Of a DNA stretch of 11,652 nucleotides, positions 1 to 6,836 are shown piece by piece. The first letter of the stretch is position 1; the number at the start of each line of letters is the position of its first letter. Source of the DNA: Suttonella ornithocola (lineage in GTDB: Bacteria; Pseudomonadota; Gammaproteobacteria; Cardiobacteriales; Cardiobacteriaceae); the NCBI RefSeq assembly GCF_001889065.1, contig NZ_LWHB01000111.1, forward strand, positions 1-11,652, given 5' to 3'. The translations under genes were made by a program, and so were the position numbers. Below the pieces are notes generated by a model. The model saw only the letters and a program-made list of their open reading frames with translations. It was not told the origin of the DNA and did not search any database.

Positions 1-3
1 TTT

Positions 4-123
4 TTAATTCCAGCTATAGACGGTGAATTTGCTGATCTTGTAGCGCTTTGCAACAGCGCGCCAAGTTTCTCCATTAGCAATATCGTTAAGAATTTTTTGT
101 CGGAATTGGCTGCAGTAGGTCAT
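4..123 (-). pseudogene. IS630-family transposase N-terminal fragment
   Basis: Read leftwards from an ATG at 121–123, this gives 39 residues starting MTYCSQFRQKILNDIANGE and ending ISKFTVYSWN, then a TAA at 4–6. This is the N-terminal helix-turn-helix (DNA-binding) portion typical of IS630/Tc1-type transposases. It stops before any catalytic domain, either truncated or broken by a nonsense change; the continuation lies outside the window. It faces away from the DDE fragment at 236–688, so the two pieces are either from two IS copies or from one rearranged copy. The assignment rests on motif recognition of a short peptide, so it is moderate. Confidence 0.55.
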
Positions 124-204
124 AGGATATGCTCAGTTTGTTTTTGATAATTCTACTATAAGTCGTTCTTTATATCTGCTTTGGATAGATTGGATTATAA
201 GTGA

Positions 205-214
205 TTTGACTATA
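205..214. repeat. Candidate IS630 end sequence, copy 1
   Basis: The 10-mer tttgactata occurs here, about 80 bases outside the start codon of the leftward transposase fragment, and again at 736–745 just past the end of the rightward one. In each case it sits at the right-hand boundary of an IS piece, as expected for the terminal repeat of related elements. The surrounding bases agree only partly (gatttgactatatcgg here, gtctttgactatattt there), so the exact ends are not defined. Confidence 0.4.
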
Positions 215-235
215 TCGGCTTAAGAGAAAGATTAG

Positions 236-740
236 AGGTTTTTTAGGGTCTTGCAAAGGTCTCAAGCTGGAAAAGAGATAGCTGACTTAGATGAAAGTGG
301 TTTTAAATTATATGAGAGCAGAGGTTATGGTTATGCGCCAAGAGGCGAAGCTTGCTTAGGTCAGTACGACTGGTAACTCAAAAACCAAACCAATGCTATT
401 GGTGCTGTGATGAACAACCCGTTATTTGCTGTTGGATTGTATGATGATAGCATCAACAGCGATGTCTTTTACAGCTGGGTAGAACAGATATGACTTCCTC
501 AACTCCCTGCTGATAGTGTGATTGTCATGGACAATGCGGCTTTTCACAAACGTGAGGATATCAAAATACTGATAGAGGAGGCTGGGCATACTATCCTTTG
601 GCTTCCATCTTATAGCCCTGATCTTAATCCCATTGAGCATACATGAGCATGGATAAAACAAAAGCGTAAAGAATGGCGACTGCATTGACCGCTTATTCTT
701 CTATTTTATGTGGATATGTAACGCTTTTGATGGTCTTTGA
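236..740 (+). pseudogene. IS630-family transposase DDE domain, degenerate
   Basis: One reading frame from about 236 to 688 carries a clear IS630-type catalytic domain. The three acidic motifs are all visible: DESGF (Asp codon at 290–292), MDNAAFHK and SYSPDLNPIEH. The frame is interrupted by TAA at 374–376, TGA at 491–493 and TGA at 644–646, and ends at TGA 686–688. The TGA at 644 falls where family members usually have Trp (IEHxWAW). After 687 another frame reads RLFFYFMWICNAFDGL to a stop at 738–740, which looks like the original C-terminus after a one-base shift. No N-terminal half precedes it in this orientation. It cannot encode an active transposase. Confidence 0.8.
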
Positions 741-745
741 CTATA
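736..745. repeat. Candidate IS630 end sequence, copy 2
   Basis: Second copy of tttgactata, overlapping the last codons of the degenerate DDE transposase. It probably marks the right end of that element. See the copy at 205–214. Confidence 0.4.
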
Positions 746-806
746 TTTTTTTATTAGCGCGCTTGTTATTGATGGCGATAGAGTTTTCTACTTAATTTAC
801 TAAAGT

Positions 807-842
807 AAAAGCATAGATATTGTTAATGATATCTATGCTTTT
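807..842. terminator. Bidirectional hairpin terminator after nadM
   Basis: Perfect 14-base arms (aaaagcatagatat at 807–820 and its complement at 829–842) enclose an 8-base loop. A T-run follows on the plus strand, and on the minus strand the arm ends in UUUU followed by ACUUUA. It lies 36 bases past the nadM stop, so it most likely ends the leftward MFS–ssb–nadM transcript. It can also stop read-through from the IS remnant. Confidence 0.8.
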
Positions 843-877
843 TTCTATTGAAATATCGGTTTTGTATGCAATTGTTT

Positions 878-1912
878 TTAGCGCTTGGTTAATTCTCTAA
901 TAATATGAAAGTGATCGTCATGAAATTGTTTTGCGTTTAGTTTATCAAGCGGTAACCAAAAAGCTTTTGCTGCATCATCTCTACCTTTAACAGTAGGGCG
1001 TAAGACATCGTCTGGTAGATGGAAATAGAAAACGTGCGTAATAATTCTACCGCGTTCACTTCGCCCCGGTTGTTCGTAGATTTTTTCTTTGCGTAAAAAA
1101 TTTTTCCAAAGGGTTTCATTTAAGGAAATCCCTGTTTCTTCTTGTAGTTCTCTTAGGCAACTATGAAAAAGTGTTTCATTTTCCTCTAAAAATCCGCCGG
1201 GCATAGCGTATAGTCCTTTTCCCGGTGCTTTTGCACGTTCTACTAATAAAACAGCGTTTTGATGGATCAGTAGAGCATCTGTTGTGGTGAAAATGGGTGG
1301 ATAAGGCGCAGTAGACCACGCTTTTTTTTCTGTATCAATTAAGCTTTGTTCTTCCTTCAGGTATTGATAATCTTCTGTTTCTCTAAATTTTTCTAAGAAG
1401 GTTAGTGTAGAGTTTGGTATTGGGAAGTTGGGGAAGGTTTCCTGATGAGATAATCGATAGTAGGCTCTTCTGATAGGGGTTGCGCTAATATTATCGAAGT
1501 TCTCAACAAATAGTGTCTGCCAACTTGGAAATAAATCTAAATAGTAAGAGCTGCTATCTTTTTTATGTCCAATTAGCGCAATATTGGTATATTGAGAGAG
1601 TTTATTTTGCGCTAAGGTCTGGTTGACAATTTGTTGGACGTTAAGCTGCCAAGTGGCATCATCATAGGGATAATCGTCAATCGTTGCACAATAGATACGT
1701 TTTTGTTCTTCTGGAGAAAAGGCGTTAAGTATAATGTTTTCTCGTTCTGTAAAGGTAAAAGGATTTTTTAAGTTTCTTGGTGTGTTTGATGAGCCACATA
1801 ATATCAATATATATTGCGCTTGCGCTAATGCTTTTTTGACAACAGCTAAATGTCCATTATGAAAAGGTTGGAAGCGTCCAATAAAGATAGCAATATCAAA
1901 TTTATTCGTCAT
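878..1912 (-). CDS. nadM: Bifunctional NMN adenylyltransferase / Nudix hydrolase
   Basis: This is a 344-residue fusion. The N-terminal domain is a nucleotidyltransferase of the NadM type: GRFQPFHNGH at residues 12–21 is the HxGH-containing phosphate-binding loop, and SATPIRR at 143–149 is the ISxTxIR motif. It should make NAD+ from NMN and ATP in the cytoplasm. The C-terminal domain carries a complete Nudix box at residues 240–262 (G-x5-E-x7-REL-x-EE-x-G-I), which in this fusion family usually acts as an ADP-ribose pyrophosphatase. Length and order fit the NadM–Nudix family known from cyanobacteria, Francisella and Acinetobacter. Its ATG lies inside the end of the upstream receiver-like gene (11-base overlap), implying translational coupling. 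It is the last gene of its operon. Confidence 0.92.
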   Translation of the reverse strand: MTNKFDIAIFIGRFQPFHNGHLAVVKKALAQAQYILILCGSSNTPRNLKNPFTFTERENIILNAFSPEEQKRIYCATIDDYPYDDATWQLNVQQIVNQTLAQNKLSQYTNIALIGHKKDSSSYYLDLFPSWQTLFVENFDNISATPIRRAYYRLSHQETFPNFPIPNSTLTFLEKFRETEDYQYLKEEQSLIDTEKKAWSTAPYPPIFTTTDALLIHQNAVLLVERAKAPGKGLYAMPGGFLEENETLFHSCLRELQEETGISLNETLWKNFLRKEKIYEQPGRSERGRIITHVFYFHLPDDVLRPTVKGRDDAAKAFWLPLDKLNAKQFHDDHFHIIRELTKR

Positions 1913-2609
1913 ATTCTATGCTTTCAAAAAATTGATCTCTAGGCGTTCTGATTTTATTGACAGTATTTGGGACAAGTGTCGGTGATTCTGGTTCTGTATA
2001 TTCATCATCACTGAAGAAAATATCAGTACTGTTAATAGCAGCAGAAATTTCGCTTTCTTCTATTGGTGCTGCAGGTTTATGTTCAATTTCAGGTAAATCT
2101 AACATGTCTAATTGACGAATGTCTTCTGGAATTTTAGCAGAATGCAAGATTTCTGAGAGGCTCAAGCCCACCAATGAAGTATGGCTAGAAGTTTCCTCTT
2201 GTTCGGGCGGTAAGTCAGAAATTTGCTTAAGATGTTGTTGATATGCTTCATTGAGTACGTGATTAAGTTTTTCTTGCGTAATAGGTCGTACCAATGCAGC
2301 AAATATTTCTTCTTGTGCTTCTAGATGTTTAATTTGTTCAGCATCTTGCGATTGTGTCACAATCATAGTCACAAGTTCGGGATGAAGTTCTTTTAAGGCA
2401 AGTACAACAGGATAAATATCTTGATTGTGGTAATGAACATCGCAAATCATTACTCCAATATCTTTTGCTGCCAAAATATCCATTGTCGAGTTGAGGTCTT
2501 TACCCCAAAAGATTTGGTAGTTATTACCAAATACACGGTGGAAACGATTAAAGATTGTTTCACTTTCGTACAATAGAATAATATTTCGGGTAGTATTTTC
2601 AATGTTCAT
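1902..2609 (-). CDS. Receiver-like domain protein of unknown function
   Basis: This 235-residue protein has an N-terminal (about 9–130) CheY-like fold pattern. It shows hydrophobic strand IILLY, a candidate phosphoacceptor Asp57 in VMICDVH, Thr85 in MIVTQ and an RP pair at 108–109, where receivers normally have KP. The first acidic pocket is not canonical: YESET appears where receivers have DD/DE. Phosphorylation by the normal Mg2+-dependent route is therefore doubtful. Residues about 131–235 are acidic and rich in Pro, Ser and Glu, with no output domain I recognise. It lies 27 bases after ssb and overlaps nadM by 11 bases. I do not know its function; a regulatory or scaffold role is only a guess from the fold. 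Confidence 0.75.
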   Translation of the reverse strand: MNIENTTRNIILLYESETIFNRFHRVFGNNYQIFWGKDLNSTMDILAAKDIGVMICDVHYHNQDIYPVVLALKELHPELVTMIVTQSQDAEQIKHLEAQEEIFAALVRPITQEKLNHVLNEAYQQHLKQISDLPPEQEETSSHTSLVGLSLSEILHSAKIPEDIRQLDMLDLPEIEHKPAAPIEESEISAAINSTDIFFSDDEYTEPESPTLVPNTVNKIRTPRDQFFESIEYDE

Positions 2610-2636
2610 TCTTTATTCCCGCAAGTTTATAAGAAA

Positions 2637-3200
2637 TTAGAAAGGGATATCATCATCGTTAAAGGTATCAAGGTCAGGATCTGGGCCGTAGTTTTGCTGT
2701 TGCGGCTGAACAGGATTGGTCAGCATATTATTATTTGTGCGATTCGATGAATAGGTGTTGTTTGCTTGGGAGTAGGTATTATTGGGTTGAGAATTTCCCA
2801 TACCTTGATAAGTATTTTGTGGATAATTTTGAGACTCATCCCATTGGCTAGTTCCGCCTGAGCGAGAATCAAGCATTTGCATTTGGTCAACAATGATTTC
2901 TGTGGTGTATCGATCTTGTCCAGTATTGTCTTGCCATTTACGCGTTTGTAGCTTACCTTCAATATAGAGCTTACTGCCTTTTTTAACGTATTGCTGGATG
3001 ATGCCGGCTAATGCTCGGTAAGCAACGCAGCGGTGCCACTCTGTTCTTTCACGATCTTCGCCAGTATTGCGATCTTTCCAAGTTTCACTAGTTGCTAGTG
3101 AAAAATTTGCCACCATATCGCCATTTTGAAAGGTACGACAGTCAGGGTCTGCGCCTAAATTACCGATGAGAATGACTTTATTGACACCTCTTGAAGCCAT
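2637..3200 (-). CDS. ssb: Single-stranded DNA-binding protein
   Basis: This 187-residue SSB coats single-stranded DNA during replication, repair and recombination. The N-terminal OB fold (residues 1 to about 112) begins ASRGVNKVILIGNLGADP and contains the family's W/E-rich core (TEWHRCVAY, KLYIEGKLQTRKWQD). A disordered Asn/Gln-rich linker (about 115–178) has repeated NNTYS-type segments. The extreme C-terminus is DDDIPF, the acidic tip that recruits partner proteins such as Exo I, RecO and PriA. The ATG is preceded by AAAGGA at good spacing. It lies 24 bases after the MFS gene. In Pseudomonas and Acinetobacter a similar MFS transporter sits beside ssb (with uvrA beyond), so the pairing is an ancestral one; uvrA is not seen here. 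Confidence 0.96.
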   Translation of the reverse strand: MASRGVNKVILIGNLGADPDCRTFQNGDMVANFSLATSETWKDRNTGEDRERTEWHRCVAYRALAGIIQQYVKKGSKLYIEGKLQTRKWQDNTGQDRYTTEIIVDQMQMLDSRSGGTSQWDESQNYPQNTYQGMGNSQPNNTYSQANNTYSSNRTNNNMLTNPVQPQQQNYGPDPDLDTFNDDDIPF

Positions 3201-3224
3201 AAGATTCCTTTTGATAAATTTAAA

Positions 3225-4358
3225 TTATGAATGATATATAAGTGTATCTTGTTTCCCTAACCAAAGTAAAATCATTGCACTTAATGCACATAGGATAAGG
3301 AGCGTAATAAATACCCACCAAGCAGAGCCAAGCTGTAAGAGCGCTCCACAAACAGCAGCGCCAATAAAGCTTCCAAAAAATTGGCAGGTGGAAAAAATTC
3401 CCATGGCTTTACCACGACTTTGTGGGTCTGCAAATTGACTGACCCAATGAGGTAATCCTGTTTCTAGCCGATAAAATCCAATAAAGAAAATGGTAATGCC
3501 GATGCTTGTTATCCATAAACCAGTAGGAAGGGTTAGGATGGCATAAGCAAAGGCCATAATCAGAAAGCTTATGCCAAAATTAAGTGGATGGGGCGTTGCT
3601 TTATAGCGCATAAAGCCCATGGCAATAATATTGGCAGGTAAATATATCCACCAAAATTGATCGCTAGCTAATCCTGTATTCAGCATCATACCGGGCAAGG
3701 TAGTAAATGCGCCGGTAAAGGTTGCATGTAGCATAAATACGGCAAAACATGCCTGATAGAGTTTGCGTCTTTCATATTGCTCACCTCGTGCTTGCACATT
3801 ATCAAGAGGAGGTAAAAAAACAGCAGAAAGAATAGCAATAGCGACAAGTGCAGCAATGACCCAAAAGAGACCTGAAACACTTCCCGTCCAGTCGGTAATC
3901 AGAGGACCCAAAATTAGAGCAAATACAAAAGCCATACCGATAGAACCGCCAATAATTGCCATCACGGTTCCTCGTTTTTGAGGAGGAGAGATATCGGTTG
4001 CATACGCTAAAGCAACGGATGAAATCGCTCCCATTCCTTGTATGGCGCGCCCGATAATCATCGTGGTAATAGAGGTTGCGATTGCAGCAATAATGGTCCC
4101 AATCAGAAAGAGCAGCAGACCGAGCAATAAGATTTTTTTTCTTCCAAATTTATCAGATAGCCAGCCAAAAGGTAGTTGAAGAAGTCCTTGGGTAAAACCA
4201 TAAGCGCCTAAGGCAATCCCAGCGAGAAAAGCGTTTGCGCCAATGAGTCCTTGAGCATATAAGCTAAAGACAGGAAAGACCATAAACATTCCCAACATTC
4301 GTGAAACATAAACACCCGTTAAGATGCCTACGCCACTTTTCCAATTTGCGTTAGCCAC
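3225..4358 (-). CDS. MFS transporter (YajR-like, no C-terminal domain)
   Basis: This 377-residue inner-membrane protein has about 12 hydrophobic segments. The MFS motif A is at residues 65–75 (GWLSDKFGRKK), between the second and third segments. A polar central loop (about 190–200, rich in Arg, Glu and Lys) separates the two six-helix halves. It resembles drug/proton antiporter-type MFS proteins found beside ssb in other gammaproteobacteria. It ends soon after the last helix, so it lacks the soluble domain of E. coli YajR. The start is GTG at 4356–4358, with GGGGGAT just upstream. The substrate is unknown. It heads the leftward operon and is divergent from the TPP-controlled thiamine operon. 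Confidence 0.88.
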   Translation of the reverse strand: MANANWKSGVGILTGVYVSRMLGMFMVFPVFSLYAQGLIGANAFLAGIALGAYGFTQGLLQLPFGWLSDKFGRKKILLLGLLLFLIGTIIAAIATSITTMIIGRAIQGMGAISSVALAYATDISPPQKRGTVMAIIGGSIGMAFVFALILGPLITDWTGSVSGLFWVIAALVAIAILSAVFLPPLDNVQARGEQYERRKLYQACFAVFMLHATFTGAFTTLPGMMLNTGLASDQFWWIYLPANIIAMGFMRYKATPHPLNFGISFLIMAFAYAILTLPTGLWITSIGITIFFIGFYRLETGLPHWVSQFADPQSRGKAMGIFSTCQFFGSFIGAAVCGALLQLGSAWWVFITLLILCALSAMILLWLGKQDTLIYHS

Positions 4359-4384
4359 GTATCCCCCAAAATGCTAAAGAGAGA

Positions 4385-4390
4385 ATTTTA
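4385..4390 (-). promoter_or_regulatory. Possible -10 box for the MFS–ssb–nadM operon
   Basis: On the minus strand TAAAAT lies about 27 bases upstream of the GTG start. About 17 bases further upstream only a poor -35 match (TTCTTT-like) is seen. It is a weak assignment, made mainly because a divergent promoter is expected in this intergenic space. Confidence 0.3.
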
Positions 4391-4415
4391 CCACTCTCAC
4401 TCAGATAAAAGAAAA

Positions 4416-4450
4416 TTGCGATTTATTCTAAAAGCTTGATAAGCTATAGA
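4416..4450 (+). promoter_or_regulatory. Possible promoter of the thiD operon
   Basis: Two overlapping options are visible. TTTATT (4422–4427) with TATAGA (4445–4450) has a 17-base spacer, and TTGCGA (4416–4421) could pair with an AT-rich -10 near 4439. Either would start transcription near or just before the riboswitch P1 stem at 4454. The sequence alone does not decide between them. Confidence 0.35.
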
Positions 4451-4453
4451 GTA

Positions 4454-4538
4454 CTTGTCGGGGTGCGTACATATTTTATAGATACGCTGAGAGAATACTC
4501 GTTGAACCTGTACGGATTATGCCGTCGAAGGGAACAAG
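4454..4538 (+). ncRNA. TPP riboswitch aptamer (THI element)
   Basis: The conserved blocks appear in order: cggggtgc (4459–4466), gctgaga (4486–4492), acctg (4506–4510), ggattatgcc (4514–4523) and gaaggga (4527–4533). Helices can be drawn by eye. P1 is 4454–4458 with 4534–4538 (cttgt/acaag); P2 is 4459–4464 with 4497–4501; P3 is 4465–4469 with 4483–4487 (gcgta/tacgc); P5 is cgg/ccg closing the attatg loop; P4 is cct/agg. The usual ggataatgcc reads ggattatgcc, a single loop change. It precedes thiD and thiZXY, so thiamine diphosphate binding should switch the salvage operon off. Confidence 0.95.
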
Positions 4539-4553
4539 CCAATCGCGTTTGCC

Positions 4554-4573
4554 TCTCTTTGTCGGAAAGGAGA
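4554..4573 (+). promoter_or_regulatory. Shine-Dalgarno sequestering hairpin of thiD
   Basis: tctcttt (4554–4560) can pair with aaaggaga (4566–4573), leaving one bulged A and a gtcgg loop. This buries the thiD ribosome binding site (aaggag, 4567–4572). The same pyrimidine tract can instead pair with the aptamer segment gaaggga (4527–4533), freeing the site when TPP is absent. This is the layout expected of a translation-controlling TPP riboswitch; no rho-independent terminator is seen between aptamer and ATG. Pairings were drawn by eye. Confidence 0.6.
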
Positions 4574-4578
4574 ACACG

Positions 4579-5376
4579 ATGATTAAAACGGCTCTAACCA
4601 TTGCTGGCTCAGATTCTGGTGGTGGCGCTGATATTCAAGCAGATCTTAAAACATTTTCTGCTTTGGGCGTTTACGGGATGAGCGTTATTACTGCCATCAC
4701 TGCTCAAAATACATGCAAGGTAAATCGTATTGATGGCTTATCTTTAGCAGTGATTCGCGCACAAATTGAAACAATTTTTGATGATATTGTCCCAAGCACG
4801 ATTAAGATAGGGGTGTTAGGAACTACCGAGGTTATTCAAACTGTTGCCGATACTTTAGCGCAATATCCAAATGTCGTAATCGTTTTAGATTCCGTGATGG
4901 TTGCCAAAAATGGTGATGCTTTTTTGATAAAAGAAGCGGTGGATGCCTTAAAGACGTATTTTATTCTTATGGTAATGATCATCGCTCCTAATTTACCAGA
5001 GGCAGCTGTTCTACTTGATATTGAGACGCCGATAAATGCGAATGAGAAAATTGCAAAAGCTTTGCTGAATTTAGGGAGTCAGGCGGTTTTATTAAAAGAT
5101 GGGCATAGTCAAAATGCAATGCTTCATGATTTGCTGATGACTCAAAATGGCTTAAAACCTTTTAAACATACTCGCCACCAAACGGCTAATACACATGGAA
5201 CTGGATGCACGTTATCAGCAGCTATTGCCGCTAATTTAACAAAAGGTCAAATTTTAGAAGTGGCTGTTGAAAAAGCGATTGATTATCTTGTGAATGCGAT
5301 TGCGCAAGTAGATAGTTTAGGTATTGGTCATGGATATGGTCCCGTTCACCATTTTCATCAATGGTGGTCAGCGTGA
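4579..5376 (+). CDS. thiD: Hydroxymethylpyrimidine (phosphate) kinase ThiD
   Basis: This 265-residue ribokinase-fold enzyme phosphorylates HMP and HMP-P with ATP to give HMP-PP, the pyrimidine half of thiamine phosphate. The N-terminal substrate motif AGSDSGGGADIQADLK is at residues 9–24. The C-terminal anion-hole motif GTGCTLS at 207–213 holds the catalytic Cys210. The start is the ATG at 4579, with AAGGAG six bases upstream; an in-frame ATG at 4519 lies inside the riboswitch and is not used. Several positions differ from what I know of the family: Asp18 for Gly in GGAGIQAD, Ser105 for Pro in DPVM, and Ala136 for Thr in TPN. The reading frame is intact. It is the first gene of the operon and its end overlaps thiZ. 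Confidence 0.93.
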   Translation: MIKTALTIAGSDSGGGADIQADLKTFSALGVYGMSVITAITAQNTCKVNRIDGLSLAVIRAQIETIFDDIVPSTIKIGVLGTTEVIQTVADTLAQYPNVVIVLDSVMVAKNGDAFLIKEAVDALKTYFILMVMIIAPNLPEAAVLLDIETPINANEKIAKALLNLGSQAVLLKDGHSQNAMLHDLLMTQNGLKPFKHTRHQTANTHGTGCTLSAAIAANLTKGQILEVAVEKAIDYLVNAIAQVDSLGIGHGYGPVHHFHQWWSA

Positions 5377-6104
5377 CGGCACTTTATATCCATGATTTAT
5401 CCGTTTCGTATGGAAATCGTAAAATTATTGAACATTTAAGTCATACGTTTGCGGCTGGGCAATGGCATGTCTTATTAGGGCGTAGTGGTGTTGGAAAAAG
5501 TACTTTGTTGCATGCGATTGCTGGTTTATTGCCTACAGACGCCACCATGAGTGGACGAATTTTTTTAGATAATCATGCGCCTATCAAGCAGCAATTGGCT
5601 TTGATGGCGCAAAAAAATGATATTTTGCCATGGTTGAATGTGATTGATAATGTTACTTTGGCTGATCGTTTACATCGTCAGTCCCCTAGTCGTGAATATG
5701 CTTATGCTTTATTAGAAGCTTGTGGTATTGAAAAACTAGCAAAATCTCAGCCACATACGCTTTCAGGTGGACAAAGACAACGTGTGGCGCTGGCAAGAAC
5801 TTTAATGCAAAAACGACCTATCATATTGATGGACGAACCTTTTTCTGCACTAGATGCGATTACGCGATATCAATTACAAAATTTGTCAGCGGAACTTCTG
5901 GCAGACAAAACTGTCATTATGATTACTCATGATCCGGCAGAAGCATTAAGGTTAGCAGATACTTTACATATTTTGGGAAATAATCAACTTCAACCTGTAA
6001 CCTTGCCAAATTCTTCTCCTCCTCGACCAATGGACGTTCAGGGCTTAGCAAAAGCACAAGAACATCTTTTGCATTTATTAGAATCTTCAACATCCTATGT
6101 GTAA
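5361..6104 (+). CDS. thiZ: ABC transporter ATPase for thiamine pyrimidine precursor
   Basis: This 247-residue ATPase is of the SsuB/TauB/ThiZ type. It has Walker A GRSGVGKST (40–48), Q-loop Gln84, signature LSGGQ (134–138), Walker B IILMDEP (154–160), the D-loop SALD and the switch His190 in THD. It sits on the inner face of the membrane and drives the permease encoded next. The start is uncertain. ATG at 5361 gives a 16-base overlap with thiD but has no evident ribosome site. GTG at 5373 gives the classic GTGA overlap with the thiD stop, has GGTGG upstream, and would shorten the protein by four residues. The thi assignment comes from context (riboswitch, thiD, a Thi5-like binding protein), since sequence motifs alone do not separate it from SsuB or TauB. 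Confidence 0.88.
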   Translation: MVVSVTALYIHDLSVSYGNRKIIEHLSHTFAAGQWHVLLGRSGVGKSTLLHAIAGLLPTDATMSGRIFLDNHAPIKQQLALMAQKNDILPWLNVIDNVTLADRLHRQSPSREYAYALLEACGIEKLAKSQPHTLSGGQRQRVALARTLMQKRPIILMDEPFSALDAITRYQLQNLSAELLADKTVIMITHDPAEALRLADTLHILGNNQLQPVTLPNSSPPRPMDVQGLAKAQEHLLHLLESSTSYV

Positions 6105-6834
6105 AAAAATTATTCAGACAATGATTACAACGGTTGGGCTGCTTTTACTTTGGCAGGTGTTTATTAGTGTGACGCATACGCCGCCTTATTTATTACCTAG
6201 TCCATTAGCCGTTTTTCAAAAAATGTTTTCTAATGGAAGTGAGCTGATGAAAAATACAGCTATTACCGCATGGGAAATATTTTTAAGTTTATTGATAGGA
6301 ATTATTTTAGGAATAGCAACCGCTTTACTTTTACATAGTAATCGACATATCCGGCAATGGTTGCACCCTGTGATTTTAGCCTCTCAAGCCGTACCAGTTT
6401 ATGCACTTGGACCAATACTGATGCTATGGTTTGGCTATGGGTTAACGCCAAAAATTATTATCGCCGTCATTATTATTTTTTTTCCAATTACCACAGCGGC
6501 GTATGACGGACTTCGTCATACGCCGCCGCATTATATTGCTTTAGCCGAAACCATGAATGCATCTCGCTTGTCTATTTTATGGCATATTCGGTTGCCGGCT
6601 GCTTTACCGACTTTTGCGAGTGGAATTCGTACGGCTGCAGTGATTGCGCCTATTGCGACTATTATTGGGGAATATATTGGCGGAAGTCAGGGATTAGGTT
6701 ACCTCATGCAGTATGGAATCAATCGTAGTCAAACAGATTTGGCGTTTGCTGCCGTTTTAGTGATTACGGCTTTTACCTTATTGCTTTATGCCCTTATTGA
6801 TACTTTCCTTAATCGACTTGTTTATTGGAGATAA
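6097..6834 (+). CDS. thiX: ABC transporter permease for thiamine pyrimidine precursor
   Basis: This 245-residue inner-membrane permease is of the SsuC/TauC class. It has about six hydrophobic segments (roughly 8–26, 60–80, 93–112, 117–136, 179–193, 214–236). The cytoplasmic EAA loop at about 150–171 (AETMNASRLSILWHIRLPAA) contacts the ATPase, and the class-typical GEYIGGSQGLGYLM is at 191–204. The ATG lies eight bases inside the end of thiZ, and the stop overlaps the start region of thiY, so all three transporter genes are coupled. The substrate is inferred from the partner binding protein and the TPP riboswitch. Confidence 0.88.
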   Translation: MCKKIIQTMITTVGLLLLWQVFISVTHTPPYLLPSPLAVFQKMFSNGSELMKNTAITAWEIFLSLLIGIILGIATALLLHSNRHIRQWLHPVILASQAVPVYALGPILMLWFGYGLTPKIIIAVIIIFFPITTAAYDGLRHTPPHYIALAETMNASRLSILWHIRLPAALPTFASGIRTAAVIAPIATIIGEYIGGSQGLGYLMQYGINRSQTDLAFAAVLVITAFTLLLYALIDTFLNRLVYWR

Positions 6835-6836
6835 TG

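Noticed and set aside
422..685. Minus-strand ORF of 87 codons over the IS630 remnant
   Set aside because: It is a shadow of the plus-strand transposase frame, which has clear family motifs.
3763..3981. Plus-strand ORF inside the MFS gene
   Set aside because: It is antisense to a well-supported membrane protein and has no recognisable feature.
4519..4578. In-frame extension of thiD starting at an ATG in the riboswitch
   Set aside because: The ATG lies inside the P5 loop of the aptamer, the extra 20 residues do not resemble ThiD, and the ATG at 4579 has a proper ribosome site.
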